From contig NZ_RBAL01000005.1 in assembly GCF_003626535.1 (NCBI RefSeq), positions 62,001 to 126,000 of the forward strand: a DNA stretch of 64,000 nt, given 5' to 3'. This DNA comes from Streptomyces hoynatensis (GTDB lineage Bacteria > Actinomycetota > Actinomycetes > Streptomycetales > Streptomycetaceae). Below, one piece after another: positions 38,496 to 47,448 of the stretch. How positions within the stretch are numbered: the first letter of the stretch is position 1; the number at the start of each line of letters is the position of its first letter. A program made the position numbers and the translations under genes. The notes under the pieces are model-generated. The model was not told the DNA's origin and did not search any database. It saw nothing but the letters and a program-made list of their open reading frames with translations.

Positions 38496-39638
38496 GTGAA
38501 TCTGCTCGACCTGCTGCTGCTCGTGGCCGTGGTGCTGTCCGCCGTGCCCGGCTACCAGCGAGGGCTGCTCGCGGGGGTGGTGGCCCTGGCCGGCTTCGTC
38601 GGCGGGGCCGCGCTCGGCGTGTGGCTGCTGCCGTACCTCGTGAAGCCCACGGACCCAGGCTCGGCTCCGGCCACCCTGCTCGCCCTGCTCGTCGTACTGG
38701 TCCCGGCCGCCGCAGGACAGGCCCTGGCCTGGCCGCTCGCGCTGCGGCTGCGGCGGGCCGCCAGATGGACGCCGGTGCGCTGGGCGGACGGCGCGGGCGG
38801 CGCCGCCTTCAACGCCGTGGGCGTGCTGCTCGTCGCCTGGATACTCGCCAGCGCCCTGATGCCCACCCCGGCCCCCGGCCTGAACCGGGAGGTCCAGGAC
38901 TCCTGGGTGCTTGGCCGGGTGCAGGAGGGGATGCCGGACCAGGCGCCGACCTGGTTCAGCCGGGCCACGAGCGCCCTGACCGACGCCGGCTTCCCGCAGG
39001 TCTTCGACCCCTTCGCGAACACGCCGACGGCGGATGTGCCCGCCCCCTCGGGCGACAACGTCACCCCGGCCGCGGTCGAGGCGGCCCAGCGGAGCACCGT
39101 GAAGGTCACCACGACCACGGGGCTGTCGGGGCAGGAGGGCAGCGGCTTCGTCATAGCCGACGACCGGGTGATGACCAACGCGCACGTGGTGGACGACGCC
39201 AGCGCGGTGGCCGTCCGGGTCGGCGGCACCGGCCGGCTGCTCAACGCGACGGTCGTCCTCTTCGATCCGGAGACGGACGTCGCCGTGCTGAACGTCCCCG
39301 AGCTGGACGCGCCCACGCTGCGACTCGCCGGCGACGCGGAGCGCGGCACGCCGGCCGTGGTCGCCGGCTACCCGGAGAACGGCGGCCTCGACCTGCGCGC
39401 GGCGACCGTCGCCCACCGCACGGACGCACGCGGCCAGGACATCCACGGCGACACGATGGTCACCCGGGACATCTACGCGATCCGCGCCCTGGTCCGCCCG
39501 GGGAACTCCGGCGGGCCCCTGCTGACCACCGAAGGGGAGGTGTACGGAATGGTCTTCGCCCGCTCGGTGACCGACTCGGAGACCGGTTACGCCCTGACGG
39601 CCGACCAGATACGCGGCTACATATCCCAGGCCGGCTAG
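38496..39638 (+). CDS. MarP-like periplasmic serine protease with CvpA-type membrane domain
   Basis: 380 residues. Four hydrophobic segments (about 3-18, 24-48, 58-82 and 104-121) form a CvpA/colicin V production-like domain. The rest is a trypsin-fold protease facing outside: His230 (VMTNAHVV), Asp261 (ETDVAVL) and Ser338 (RPGNSGGPLL) complete the triad. The mycobacterial relative MarP is needed for acid and oxidative stress survival through cell-wall hydrolase processing; that role is inferred here. GTG at 38496 follows GGGGGGACCG. Confidence 0.93.
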   Translation: MNLLDLLLLVAVVLSAVPGYQRGLLAGVVALAGFVGGAALGVWLLPYLVKPTDPGSAPATLLALLVVLVPAAAGQALAWPLALRLRRAARWTPVRWADGAGGAAFNAVGVLLVAWILASALMPTPAPGLNREVQDSWVLGRVQEGMPDQAPTWFSRATSALTDAGFPQVFDPFANTPTADVPAPSGDNVTPAAVEAAQRSTVKVTTTTGLSGQEGSGFVIADDRVMTNAHVVDDASAVAVRVGGTGRLLNATVVLFDPETDVAVLNVPELDAPTLRLAGDAERGTPAVVAGYPENGGLDLRAATVAHRTDARGQDIHGDTMVTRDIYAIRALVRPGNSGGPLLTTEGEVYGMVFARSVTDSETGYALTADQIRGYISQAG

Positions 39639-39812
39639 ACGCGTGGTCCGGGGGCGCCGCGGTCGGGCTCACCGCGGCCGGGCGAGCCGGGGCGGCGGGG
39701 GGAGCCGGAGCGCGGGCGGTTTCGCCGGTTGCCGCGGCGCGGCGCCGCGGGAGGAGTGGCTGCCAGGTGCCCGCCGCCGGGCCGCCCGTCCGCCGCGCGG
39801 CCCGGACGTCCT

Positions 39813-40271
39813 TCAGGCGGCCGTGGTCTCGGGGGCGAAGGCCTGGGCGACGGCCAGGCTGTCCTCGTAGACGTGGTGCCGGGTGATCAGCCCGTTCTCG
39901 ACGGTCAGCCGCAGGGCGAACCGGGAGCGGTAGGCCCGGCCGGTCGACGCGGCGGTCTGCCGGATCTCCCCGAACAAGATCGCGTCGGTGCCCGTGACCA
40001 GCACCTCGTCCACCGTGGTGGCCGCGCCTTCCGGCAGGTGGTGGGCGGCGAGGCTGCGGTAGTGGTCGGCCGCGTCGCCGCGGCTGGAGCGGTGGCGAAT
40101 CCACGGGGTGGCCGCGCGCCCGTGTTCGGCCTCCGGCCAGTCGAGCTGCCAGTCGGCGCCGTCGGCGTACAGCTCCGCGATGTGCTCGGGGTCGCCCGCG
40201 CCGATACGGCGCAGCAGTTCCTCGGCTACGGAACGGGTCTCCACGGTCGTGGTGTCGTCGGGGGTGGTCAT
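39813..40271 (-). CDS. SnoaL-like (NTF2-fold) protein
   Basis: 152 residues with the SnoaL pattern: VAEELLRRIGAGDPEHIAELYADGADWQLDWP and a C-terminal YRSRFALRLTVENGLITRHHVYEDSLAVAQAF. The fold hosts polyketide cyclases, isomerases and many unknowns; here nothing nearby suggests a polyketide pathway, so catalytic role is open. ATG at 40271 follows AGGAGAAAGG. Flanked by MarP-like (convergent) and the YGSN-type gene. Confidence 0.85.
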   Translation of the reverse strand: MTTPDDTTTVETRSVAEELLRRIGAGDPEHIAELYADGADWQLDWPEAEHGRAATPWIRHRSSRGDAADHYRSLAAHHLPEGAATTVDEVLVTGTDAILFGEIRQTAASTGRAYRSRFALRLTVENGLITRHHVYEDSLAVAQAFAPETTAA

Positions 40272-40510
40272 CGCGTGGCCTTTCTCCTGCGCGGCTTTCG
40301 TGCGCGCCTCGCCGTGGGCGTGGCTTCCGTGCCGCCTCGCCGTGGGCGCGGCTCGGCCAGTCTCGCGAGCATCGGCGGCGGTGGCGATGACCTCCGGGGT
40401 AATGGTGCTCAGCCGCGGTTGCCGCCGGCGCCGACGGGAGACGAGGGCCCGACGGCGGCCTTGGGCCGGCGCGGAAGACGGCCGGCGCGGAAGGCGGCCG
40501 GCTTCGGGGG

Positions 40511-41188
40511 CTACCGGGGAATGGCCGCCGCCAGCAGCGTCTCGATCCGGTCGTGTGTCCAGTGGCCACGGGCGCCGGGCCGGGTGGCCAGGTAGGCGGC
40601 GGCGCGGGCGGGGGTCCAGCCGTGGGCGGCGATCAGGCCGGTGCCGAGATGGCGCAGGTAGGCGGCCGCCGGGGCGACGAGGCCGACCTGGTCACTGCGC
40701 CAGGGCGCAGTGAAGGTGAACACCGGGTGGCCTTCGCGTTCGCCCAGGCACACCAGCGTCTCGTACCGGCCCCGGCCGAGGGCCGCGCGCCCGGCCCGCA
40801 GCGCCTCGGTGAGGTCGAGGTCCCTGCCCGGGGCACGGCCCATCTCCTGCGCCGCGATGTCGGAGAACTGGCCGAGGGTGAGCAGGTGCGCGTGGGCGGG
40901 CACCGTGCCGCCCGGGACGTCCGGGTCGTAGAAGGCGCGGCCGCCGCCCCACACCGGTGACTCGGTGGCGAAGTACAGCACGCCGGGCAGCGTCACCGGC
41001 ACCGAGCGGGAGGGCGGGCGGGGGTCGCGGCAGCCGGGGTGGCGGCGCGCCCCGCCCGGCGGGGTGCCGCCGCGCAGGTAACAGTCCAGCCGATCCAGAT
41101 GCATATTCGACCCATACGCCGCATACCACACCCGCCGCGGGGAAAGCGATGGTGATCTCTGAGGGAACTCTTTGCCGCCGAAGGCCAA
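40511..41188 (-). CDS. Gamma-glutamylcyclotransferase-like (YGSN motif) protein
   Basis: 225 residues. The N-terminal YAAYGSNMHLDRLDCYL motif is that of gamma-glutamylcyclotransferase-fold proteins, and a conserved acidic stretch follows; Streptomyces homologues are often mislabelled histone deacetylase. The catalytic Glu position is not certain to me. TTG at 41188 has AGGAAGGA about 8 nt upstream; GTG at 41131 (VWYAAYGSN) would be a shorter option without a site. It is divergent from a secreted phosphodiesterase-like gene. Confidence 0.75.
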   Translation of the reverse strand: MAFGGKEFPQRSPSLSPRRVWYAAYGSNMHLDRLDCYLRGGTPPGGARRHPGCRDPRPPSRSVPVTLPGVLYFATESPVWGGGRAFYDPDVPGGTVPAHAHLLTLGQFSDIAAQEMGRAPGRDLDLTEALRAGRAALGRGRYETLVCLGEREGHPVFTFTAPWRSDQVGLVAPAAAYLRHLGTGLIAAHGWTPARAAAYLATRPGARGHWTHDRIETLLAAAIPR

Positions 41189-41263
41189 TTGACGGTTCCT
41201 TCCTCAATACTCACTCGGGTCGGCCACCCGGCCACCGCCTCAACAGCCGTCCCGGGAGGAATC

Positions 41264-42136
41264 GTGGCGCACCTCAGCCGCCGTCACACCATGTCCGCCG
41301 TCGGTGTCGCGGCAGCCGCCCTGGTCGGCGGCCTCGCGACCCCGGCCGTCGCCCATCGGCGCGGCCCGCTCAAGCGGGCCCACGCCCACAACGACTACGA
41401 GCACGAGCACCCGCTGTTCGACGCCCTCTCGCACGGCTTCGCCAGCGTGGAGGCGGACATCTGGCTGGTGGACGGGCACCTGCTCGTCGCCCACGACGAG
41501 GTGGACCTGGACCCGAGCCGCACTCTCGAGTCGCTCTACCTCGACCCGCTGTTCGAGCTGGTGCGCCGCAACCACGGTTCGGTGTTCCGCGGCGGCCGGC
41601 TGCCGCTTCAGCTGCTCATCGACATCAAGAGCGCGGGCGACCCGACCTACCGGGAGCTGGCCCGGCACCTGCGCCGCTACCGGCCGATGCTGACCGAGGC
41701 CACCCGCGGCCGGGTGAGCACCGGCGCGGTCACCGCGGTGATATCCGGGGACCGGGCGGCGCGGGTGCCGATGGAGGAGGAGATCGCCTCCGGCGCCGTC
41801 AGCCTGGCCTTCTACGACGGCCGCCTCGCCGATCTCGGTTCCGGCGCGCCCGCCTCGTTCATTCCCCTGATCAGCGACAACTGGACCTCCTCCTTCACCT
41901 GGCGCGGCGAGGGGGAGTTCCCGGCCGAGGAACGGGAGTTGCTGCGCGACCTCGTCGGCCGGGCACATGCGGCCGGGCAGCGGGTCAGGTTCTGGGAGAC
42001 GGTGGACGTGGCCGGCCCGGCCAGGGACGCCGTGTGGGGCGAGCTCCTCGCCGCCGGGGTCGACCACCTCAACACCGACGACCTCGCCGGCCTGGAGGAC
42101 TTCCTGCGCGCCCACGACCGGGGCCGCGGGCGCTGA
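41264..42136 (+). CDS. Secreted PI-PLC/glycerophosphodiesterase-like protein (Tat signal)
   Basis: 290 residues from GTG at 41264, which has GGGAGGA just upstream; an upstream in-frame start at 41189 lacks support. The N-terminus HLSRRHTMSAVGVAAAALVG with ATPAVA-H is a Tat-type signal. The TIM-barrel phosphodiesterase strings are AHAHNDYEHEHPLFDALSHG, SVEADIWLVDGHLLVAHDE and, late, RVRFWETVD with DHLNTDDL. The paired His (residues near HAHNDY and AHDE) would be catalytic. It probably cleaves phosphodiesters outside the cell; substrate unknown. Confidence 0.83.
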   Translation: MAHLSRRHTMSAVGVAAAALVGGLATPAVAHRRGPLKRAHAHNDYEHEHPLFDALSHGFASVEADIWLVDGHLLVAHDEVDLDPSRTLESLYLDPLFELVRRNHGSVFRGGRLPLQLLIDIKSAGDPTYRELARHLRRYRPMLTEATRGRVSTGAVTAVISGDRAARVPMEEEIASGAVSLAFYDGRLADLGSGAPASFIPLISDNWTSSFTWRGEGEFPAEERELLRDLVGRAHAAGQRVRFWETVDVAGPARDAVWGELLAAGVDHLNTDDLAGLEDFLRAHDRGRGR

Positions 42137-42228
42137 CCGCCGTTCCCTCACGTTCCCCGGCCGGGCCGCGACGGCCGGCAGGCATCATGGACGGCGAACG
42201 GCAGGCCGGGGACGGGAGGGCGCAGAGC

Positions 42229-42894
42229 ATGGCGGAACAACCGCGGGCGGATCAACCGCAGGCGGAGGAGCCACGGGCGGATCAACCGCGGACGGGGGAG
42301 CCGCGGACGGGGGGCGTGGAGCTGAGGACCGAGCGGCTGGTGCTGCGGGGCTGGCGGGACGAGGACCTCGACCCGCTGGCCGCCATGGACGCCGACCCCG
42401 AGGTGATGCGTTACATCGCCGACGGTTCCGTGCGCAGCCGGGAGCAGACCGCGGCCACGCTGGAGCGGATGCGGCAGGGCTGGGAGGAGGCGGGCTACGG
42501 GCTGTTCGCGCTGCAACTGCGCGAGACGGGCGAGTTCGCGGGCTGGACGGGGCTGGCCGTGCCGCGGTTCCTGCCGGAGGTTCTGCCCGCTGTGGAAATC
42601 GGCTGGCGGCTGCCGCGTGCCCTGTGGGGCCGGGGGCTCGCCACCGAGGCCGCGCGGGCCGTCCTGGAGTTCGGCTTCGCACGGGTGGGTCTGGAGGGCG
42701 TCGTGAGCATCTGCCGGGTGGAGAACCGGGCCTCCGCCCGCGTGATGGAAAAGCTCGGCATGCGCCTCGACCGCGAGACCGAGTTGCCCGTGCTCGGGCT
42801 GCGGGTCCGGGTGTGTGCCCTCTCGCGCGCGGAGTACGAGGCGAACGGCGGGGTCCCGGCCTCCGGTGAGCCCCGCTCCGCGCGGGGCGCGTGA
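42229..42894 (+). CDS. GNAT N-acetyltransferase (RimJ/RimL type)
   Basis: 221 residues. Acetyl-CoA-binding motif region PRALWGRGLATEAARAVLEFGF and the C-terminal VENRASARVMEKLGMRLDRE are typical of the RimJ/RimL branch acetylating protein N-termini or small amines. ATG at 42229 follows GGGAGGG by 8 nt; the ATG at 42187 is in frame but without a site. Residues 2-28 are a pentapeptide-like repeat (QPRAD, QPQAE, EPRAD, QPRTG, EPRTG), absent from ordinary family members as far as I know. Confidence 0.88.
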   Translation: MAEQPRADQPQAEEPRADQPRTGEPRTGGVELRTERLVLRGWRDEDLDPLAAMDADPEVMRYIADGSVRSREQTAATLERMRQGWEEAGYGLFALQLRETGEFAGWTGLAVPRFLPEVLPAVEIGWRLPRALWGRGLATEAARAVLEFGFARVGLEGVVSICRVENRASARVMEKLGMRLDRETELPVLGLRVRVCALSRAEYEANGGVPASGEPRSARGA

Positions 42895-43002
42895 GCCGCG
42901 CGCGGTCGGCGCCGGCGCGGTTCGGTCGGCGGGGGCGGGCGTGTTCAAGCCCCCGGCGAGGGGCGGCTCTCGGGCGGAGCGGCCCTCGTCGGCGGGCGGC
43001 AG

Positions 43003-43085
43003 GGAGCGGTCGGGCGGCAGGAGCCGTTCGGGGCAGGAGCCGTTGGGCGGCAGGAGCCGTTGGGCGGCAGGGAGCGGTCGGGCGG
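43003..43085. repeat. Imperfect 14-18 bp tandem repeats
   Basis: Units of the form GGGCGGCAGGAGCCGTT, with length variants, repeat about five times between the GNAT gene and the small hypothetical gene. No coding frame with a supported start covers them. Confidence 0.75.
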
Positions 43086-43126
43086 TGCGCCGGGCGGGGG
43101 CGCCCGGCGGGCCGGGCGGGCGCCGG

Positions 43127-43357
43127 TCAGGCGCGCAGGGGCAGGTCGTCGATCCAGGTGTAGCGGGTGCCGCCGCCCTGGGTCGACTGAAGTTCGTACA
43201 GGCCGTCTCGGCTGTGCCCGCCCTCCTGTCCCAGACCTTCCTGGCGGGCGGCCAGCATCAAGGGCAGTGGTGCCCGGTCGGTGATGACGAGGTCGATCGT
43301 GCGGCCGTGGCGGGGGCCGCCCTCGAAGCGGACGTTGATCACGTGGGGCTTCGCCAT
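43127..43357 (-). CDS. Small conserved hypothetical protein
   Basis: 76 residues starting ATG at 43357. The sequence begins AKPHVINVRFEGGPRHGRTIDLVITDRAP and ends YELQSTQGGGTRYTWIDDLPLRA. The opening GGPRHGRTI followed by a beta-rich C-terminus resembles small actinobacterial and phage-like proteins of unknown role. No membrane segment or metal motif. It is alone between the GNAT and FAH genes. Confidence 0.6.
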   Translation of the reverse strand: MAKPHVINVRFEGGPRHGRTIDLVITDRAPLPLMLAARQEGLGQEGGHSRDGLYELQSTQGGGTRYTWIDDLPLRA

Positions 43358-43490
43358 ACCGCAAGTGTGACGGCACGCCGCGCCCGAAACGTCCGGCCCG
43401 TCGCGGCGGACCCCCGCTGCTCAGGCAGCTTGCCGGGGCCGCCGCCCAAAACTCACCCGAACGAGCTAAGGCCCCGCGCCCGGAAGCGCC

Positions 43491-44339
43491 TCAGGGCGCC
43501 GGGCGCAGCACCGAGCGCTGGCGGCCGAGCCCGGTGATCTCCAGTTCCACCACGTCGCCGGCGCTCAGATACGGGAAGCGGCCGGAGAGCGCGACGCCCT
43601 GCGGGGTACCGGTGTTGACGACGTCCCCCGGCTCAAGCACCAGGTACTGCGACAGGTCGTATATCAACTCGGCCACGCCGAAAATCATGTCGGCGGTCGT
43701 CGAGTCCTGCCTGGGCTCGCCGTTCACCCAGGAACGCAGCCGCAGCCCGGTCGGCTCGCCGGCCTCGTCCGGGGTCACCAGCACCGGGCCGAGCGGGTTG
43801 AAGGTCTCGCAGCTCTTGCCCTTGGACCACTGCCCGCCGGACTCCTCCAGCTGGAAGGCGCGTTCCGAGACGTCGTTGCTCAGCGCGTAGCCGGCGACGT
43901 GCGCGAGGGCGGCGGCCGGCGACTCCAGGTAGCGGGCGCGGCGGCCGATGACGACGGCGAGTTCCACCTCCCAGTCGGTCTTCTGTGAGCCGCGCGGGAT
44001 CAGCACGTCGTCGTACGGGCCGACGACCGTGTTGGGGGACTTGTAGAAGAGGATGGGCCGCTCCGGCGGTTCCGCGCCTGACTCGCGCGCGTGCGCCGCG
44101 TAGTTCTGCCCGATGCACAGCACCGCGGAGGGCCTGGCGACGGGTGGGCCGACGCGCTCGCCGCCGATGTCGGTCTCCGGCAGCGCGGACGCCGGCGGGA
44201 CGATCCCGGGGTCCTCGGCCAGGGCGGCCAGGAAGCGCCCGTCGATGTCCTCCGTGACGGGACGCAGGTCGTAGTGCCGGTCGGACGAGACGAGGACGGG
44301 CCGCTCCCGGCCCGCCTCGCCCACACGCATCAGCCGCAT
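43491..44339 (-). CDS. Fumarylacetoacetate hydrolase family protein
   Basis: 282 residues from ATG at 44339 (AGGGAG upstream). FAH fold strings: AVLCIGQNYAAHARESG, ILFYKSPNTVVGPYDDVLIP, the metal-binding DWEVELAVVIGRRARY, and DVVNTGTPQGVALS near the C-terminus. Family members cleave or decarboxylate 2-oxo acids in aromatic catabolism (for example 2-oxohept-3-ene-dioate type). No catabolic neighbours, so the exact reaction is open. Confidence 0.92.
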   Translation of the reverse strand: MRLMRVGEAGRERPVLVSSDRHYDLRPVTEDIDGRFLAALAEDPGIVPPASALPETDIGGERVGPPVARPSAVLCIGQNYAAHARESGAEPPERPILFYKSPNTVVGPYDDVLIPRGSQKTDWEVELAVVIGRRARYLESPAAALAHVAGYALSNDVSERAFQLEESGGQWSKGKSCETFNPLGPVLVTPDEAGEPTGLRLRSWVNGEPRQDSTTADMIFGVAELIYDLSQYLVLEPGDVVNTGTPQGVALSGRFPYLSAGDVVELEITGLGRQRSVLRPAP

Positions 44340-44636
44340 GGCGGGGTGGCTCCCTGTGATCTCGTGGTGGCGTTGAGGTGGGGTGTGGTTTCTGGATCGG
44401 GGTCTCGGCGGTCCCGGCGGTCCGCGGGGCCCGCCGTTCGCACAGGTGCACCAGGCACTCTCCCCCACACGGGCGCCCCGCTCAACCTCCGGCCCCTCGA
44501 TGGCTGCCCCCACCACCGCGGGCGCAGAGGGCGCGCGGAACGGCGCAAAGTGCCTCGTCGGGGGCTGCCGGGCACCGGTGCCGCGCCCTTACGATCGGGC
44601 CTGTCCCCCCGAGACCGGCGAAAGAAGGAGTCACGT

Positions 44637-46211
44637 GTGCTTGTTTTCCCCGGACTTGTGGCGACAGCCGCGGCCCTCTCCACGGCACTCTCCCCCGCGT
44701 CCCCCGCGCTGACCGCCTCCTCGGCCCCGGCCGTCGGCGCTCCCTCCAGCGCCTCGTCGGCCTCCGGCACACCGGCCACCGCCCGGCCGGCCGGCGGCTT
44801 ATCGGCCACCGCCGCGCCGACCAGCGCCGCACCGACCACCGCCGCGCCAACCAGCGCCGCCTCCGCCGCGGGCGCGGCGTACGCCGACTTCAACGGCGAC
44901 GGCTACCCCGACCTCGCGGTCTCCCATGCCCTCGCCAGCGTGAACGACCGGCCGGGCGCCGGGGCGGTCGTGGTCTTCTACGGCTCGGCCGGCGGGCTGA
45001 GCGCGGCCGGGAGCGCGGTCCTCTCCCAGGCGAGCCCGGGCGTGCCGGGTGCGGCCGAGGCCGGGGACCGGTTCGGCGGCGCCACCGCGAGCGCCGACCT
45101 GGACGGGGACGGTTACGCGGACCTGCTGGTCGGCTCGCCCGGCGAGGCGGTGGGCGGCGTCGTGCTGACCGGCGGAGTCACCGTCCTCTGGGGCGGCCGG
45201 AGCGGGCTCAGCGGCGGCGCGGTACTCGCCGCCTCGGGCCCGGACCTCCCCGAAGGCGCCGAGGAGGGCTGCCGGTTCGGGGCCGCCCTCTTCACGGGCG
45301 ACGTGAACGGCGACGGCTCCCCCGATCTGACCGCGGGCAGCGACTGCGGAGCCGGCCACTTCACGGGCCCGTTCACCCGGACGGGTGAGCCGGCGGGCGA
45401 GAGCCGGGACGCGCTGACGGGGCCGGTACTCGGGGGCGTCGCGGGCAGTCTCGACGGCGACGCCGCCGCGGAACGGGTGCTGCTGCCCGGGCCCGACGCG
45501 GGCGACCCGGGCGGCCGGGTCTACGTGGACGACTGGCGGCAGGGCGCGTTCGTGCGCACGGAGCTGACCGGCGCCGACGGGCTGACCGGCGCGATCGCGG
45601 ACGTCGACGGCGACTCCTACGGCGACCTGGTGCTCGGCGACCCGGTGGACCGGGTGGGGCGCGGCACCGGCGGCGAACTGACCGTCTGGTACGGCGGGCC
45701 GCGCGGGATCGACCCGGCGCAGACCCCGACCAGGTTGCGGCAGGACGTGGGCGGGGTGCCGGGCTCGGGCGAGCCGGAGGACGCGTTCGGCGCGGCGCTC
45801 GGCGTGGGCGACACCGACGGCGACGGCTATGCCGACGTGGTGGTGGGGATTCCGGGCGAGGACGTGGGCGACACGCAGGATGCGGGCGCCGTGGTGGTGC
45901 TGCGCGGTTCCGCCGCCGGCCTGACCGGCGAGGGCGCGCTCGCCCTGCACCAGAATGCGGCCGGGGTGAGCGGCGCGGCCGAGTACCTCGATCTCTTCGG
46001 GCGGCAGACGCGCCTGGCCGACTTCGACGGCGACGGCGCGGCCGACCTCGCGGTGGGTGCGCCGGGGGAGAACGAGGAGGGTTGTGCGTGGTTCGCCGAG
46101 GGGCGCGCCGGTTCCGGGATCACCACGGCGGGTTCCTTCGGCGTGTGCGCCTCGGCCGTCGGCGGGCTCACGCCGTACGGGGCGGGGTTCGGTGAGGTGA
46201 TCGCGCCGTAG
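44637..46211 (+). CDS. Secreted FG-GAP (integrin-like beta-propeller) repeat protein
   Basis: 524 residues from GTG at 44637, with AAGAAGGAG 6 nt upstream. A signal-like N-terminus and a 60-residue Ser/Thr/Ala/Pro linker precede seven calcium-type DxNGDGxxDL units: DFNGDGYPDL, DLDGDGYADL, DVNGDGSPDL, a degenerate SLDGDAAAER, DVDGDSYGDL, DTDGDGYADV and DFDGDGAADL. Seven units fit one complete seven-bladed propeller. Probably extracellular or wall-associated, binding calcium; partner unknown. The fourth blade has lost its metal ligands. The 297-bp upstream gap holds no other gene. Confidence 0.9.
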   Translation: MLVFPGLVATAAALSTALSPASPALTASSAPAVGAPSSASSASGTPATARPAGGLSATAAPTSAAPTTAAPTSAASAAGAAYADFNGDGYPDLAVSHALASVNDRPGAGAVVVFYGSAGGLSAAGSAVLSQASPGVPGAAEAGDRFGGATASADLDGDGYADLLVGSPGEAVGGVVLTGGVTVLWGGRSGLSGGAVLAASGPDLPEGAEEGCRFGAALFTGDVNGDGSPDLTAGSDCGAGHFTGPFTRTGEPAGESRDALTGPVLGGVAGSLDGDAAAERVLLPGPDAGDPGGRVYVDDWRQGAFVRTELTGADGLTGAIADVDGDSYGDLVLGDPVDRVGRGTGGELTVWYGGPRGIDPAQTPTRLRQDVGGVPGSGEPEDAFGAALGVGDTDGDGYADVVVGIPGEDVGDTQDAGAVVVLRGSAAGLTGEGALALHQNAAGVSGAAEYLDLFGRQTRLADFDGDGAADLAVGAPGENEEGCAWFAEGRAGSGITTAGSFGVCASAVGGLTPYGAGFGEVIAP

Positions 46212-46333
46212 CGGGCAGTGGGGGCCCTGCGGCGTCGCGAGGTTGACGGCGCGCGAGGCGTGTGCGGCGCGCGAGGCGTTGCGGAGTCGCGGGGTCCCCG
46301 TGCGTCGGTGGGGCGGGCGCCCGCGTGCGCCCG

Positions 46334-47131
46334 CTACCGCAGTTCGGGCTGCTGTCCCGTGGTGGTGGACGTGTCGATGAGCGCGAACCCGGCGCCCATC
46401 GGGTCGGCCACGGTGGCCAGCCTGCCGTACGGGCTGTCGATGGGGCCGTCGATCAGCCGCCCGCCGAGCCGCTGCACCTCGGCCACCTTCGCGTCGCAGT
46501 CGGAGACGGCGTAGTACACCTGGGCGTGCGGCCGGGCCTCCGCCGGGGCGTCGGCCGGGATCGCGAACCGGCCCGCCACCGGCGTTCCCCCGACGCTCCA
46601 CACCTTGAAGTCGAGGCCGGAGGGGTCGGCGAGACCCCTCGCGTCGATCGGGAAGACCGCGGGGTAGAAGGCGTCGGCCGCGCCGGGGTCCCTGGTGTGC
46701 ACCTCCGCCCAGCAGAACGAGCCGGGCTCGCCCTGCCTGCCGAACCCGTGGTGGGCGCCCTCCTGCCAGACGCCGAAGAGCACGCCGCCGGGATCGCGCG
46801 CGATGAGGACCCGGCCGAAGTCGCCGACCTCCATGGGCTCCATCAGCAGCTCGCCGCCGTTGTCCCGGATCCTGGCCGCGGTCTCCCTGACGTCGGGGGA
46901 GGCGAAGTACAGGGTCCAGGCCGGCGGCACGGTGTCCACCTGCCCCGGCATCTGCGGGGCGAGCGCGGCCACCGGCTCGCCCTCGGAGTACGCCTGGGTG
47001 TAGCCGCCGTACTTGTCGGAGGCCGATTCGAACGTCCAGCCGAACAGCTCGCCGTAGAAGCGCTTTCCGGCCTCCAGATCGGGCAGCGTGACGTCGGCCC
47101 AGCAGGGCGCCCCCTCGGGAAAGTCGGGCAT
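46334..47131 (-). CDS. Two-domain VOC (glyoxalase-like) protein
   Basis: 265 residues made of two VOC units, opening GAPCWADVTLPDLEAGKRFYGELFGWTFE and GSFCWAEVHTRDPGAADAFYPAVFP. The second half ends GRLATVADPMGAGFALIDTS. Such duplicated VOC proteins in Streptomyces are often called 27 kDa antigen-like/hydroxylase. Metal ligands are not complete in the usual places, so dioxygenase or lyase activity cannot be assigned. ATG at 47131 follows GGAGAA. Confidence 0.87.
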   Translation of the reverse strand: MPDFPEGAPCWADVTLPDLEAGKRFYGELFGWTFESASDKYGGYTQAYSEGEPVAALAPQMPGQVDTVPPAWTLYFASPDVRETAARIRDNGGELLMEPMEVGDFGRVLIARDPGGVLFGVWQEGAHHGFGRQGEPGSFCWAEVHTRDPGAADAFYPAVFPIDARGLADPSGLDFKVWSVGGTPVAGRFAIPADAPAEARPHAQVYYAVSDCDAKVAEVQRLGGRLIDGPIDSPYGRLATVADPMGAGFALIDTSTTTGQQPELR

Positions 47132-47448
47132 GGGTTCTCCTCGGGGTCTCCAGGGACTCCTGGCCGTGTGGACGGCGCGCCGCGCTCGCGCCGGCGTACG
47201 CCGGGCGGCCGCGCACCGCGGTTCCACGCTAGCCACCCGGGCCTCATCCCGCAGGGCGAGGCGGGGCGGCGAGGCCGCGCGGTGACGAGCCGCGCGGTAA
47301 CGAGCCGCGCGGTGACGAGCCGCGCGGTGACGAGGCAGGGAGACGAGGCAGGGAGACGAGGCGGGAGGCCGACAGGCGGGCGAGGCCGGGTGGCGCCCAA
47401 GGGCGTACGGCCGGCGCCCGCGTGCCCGGCGGCCTCGCGCGCGCCCCC
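47132..47448. other. 317-bp gap with tandem repeats, upstream of the VOC gene
   Basis: No supported gene. It holds the 15-bp repeat array described separately and further GACGAGGCAGGGA-type units up to about 47372. Confidence 0.6.
47275..47339. repeat. 15-bp tandem repeat array
   Basis: GGTGACGAGCCGCGC repeats about four times from 47281 (second copy GGTAACGAGCCGCGC), preceded by a partial unit at 47275; it then passes into GACGAGGCAGGGA-like units. Confidence 0.85.

Noticed and set aside
43491-44516. Upstream extension of the FAH protein to 44516
   Set aside because: The extra 59 residues are low-complexity and lack a ribosome site; ATG 44339 has AGGGAG and matches the family start.
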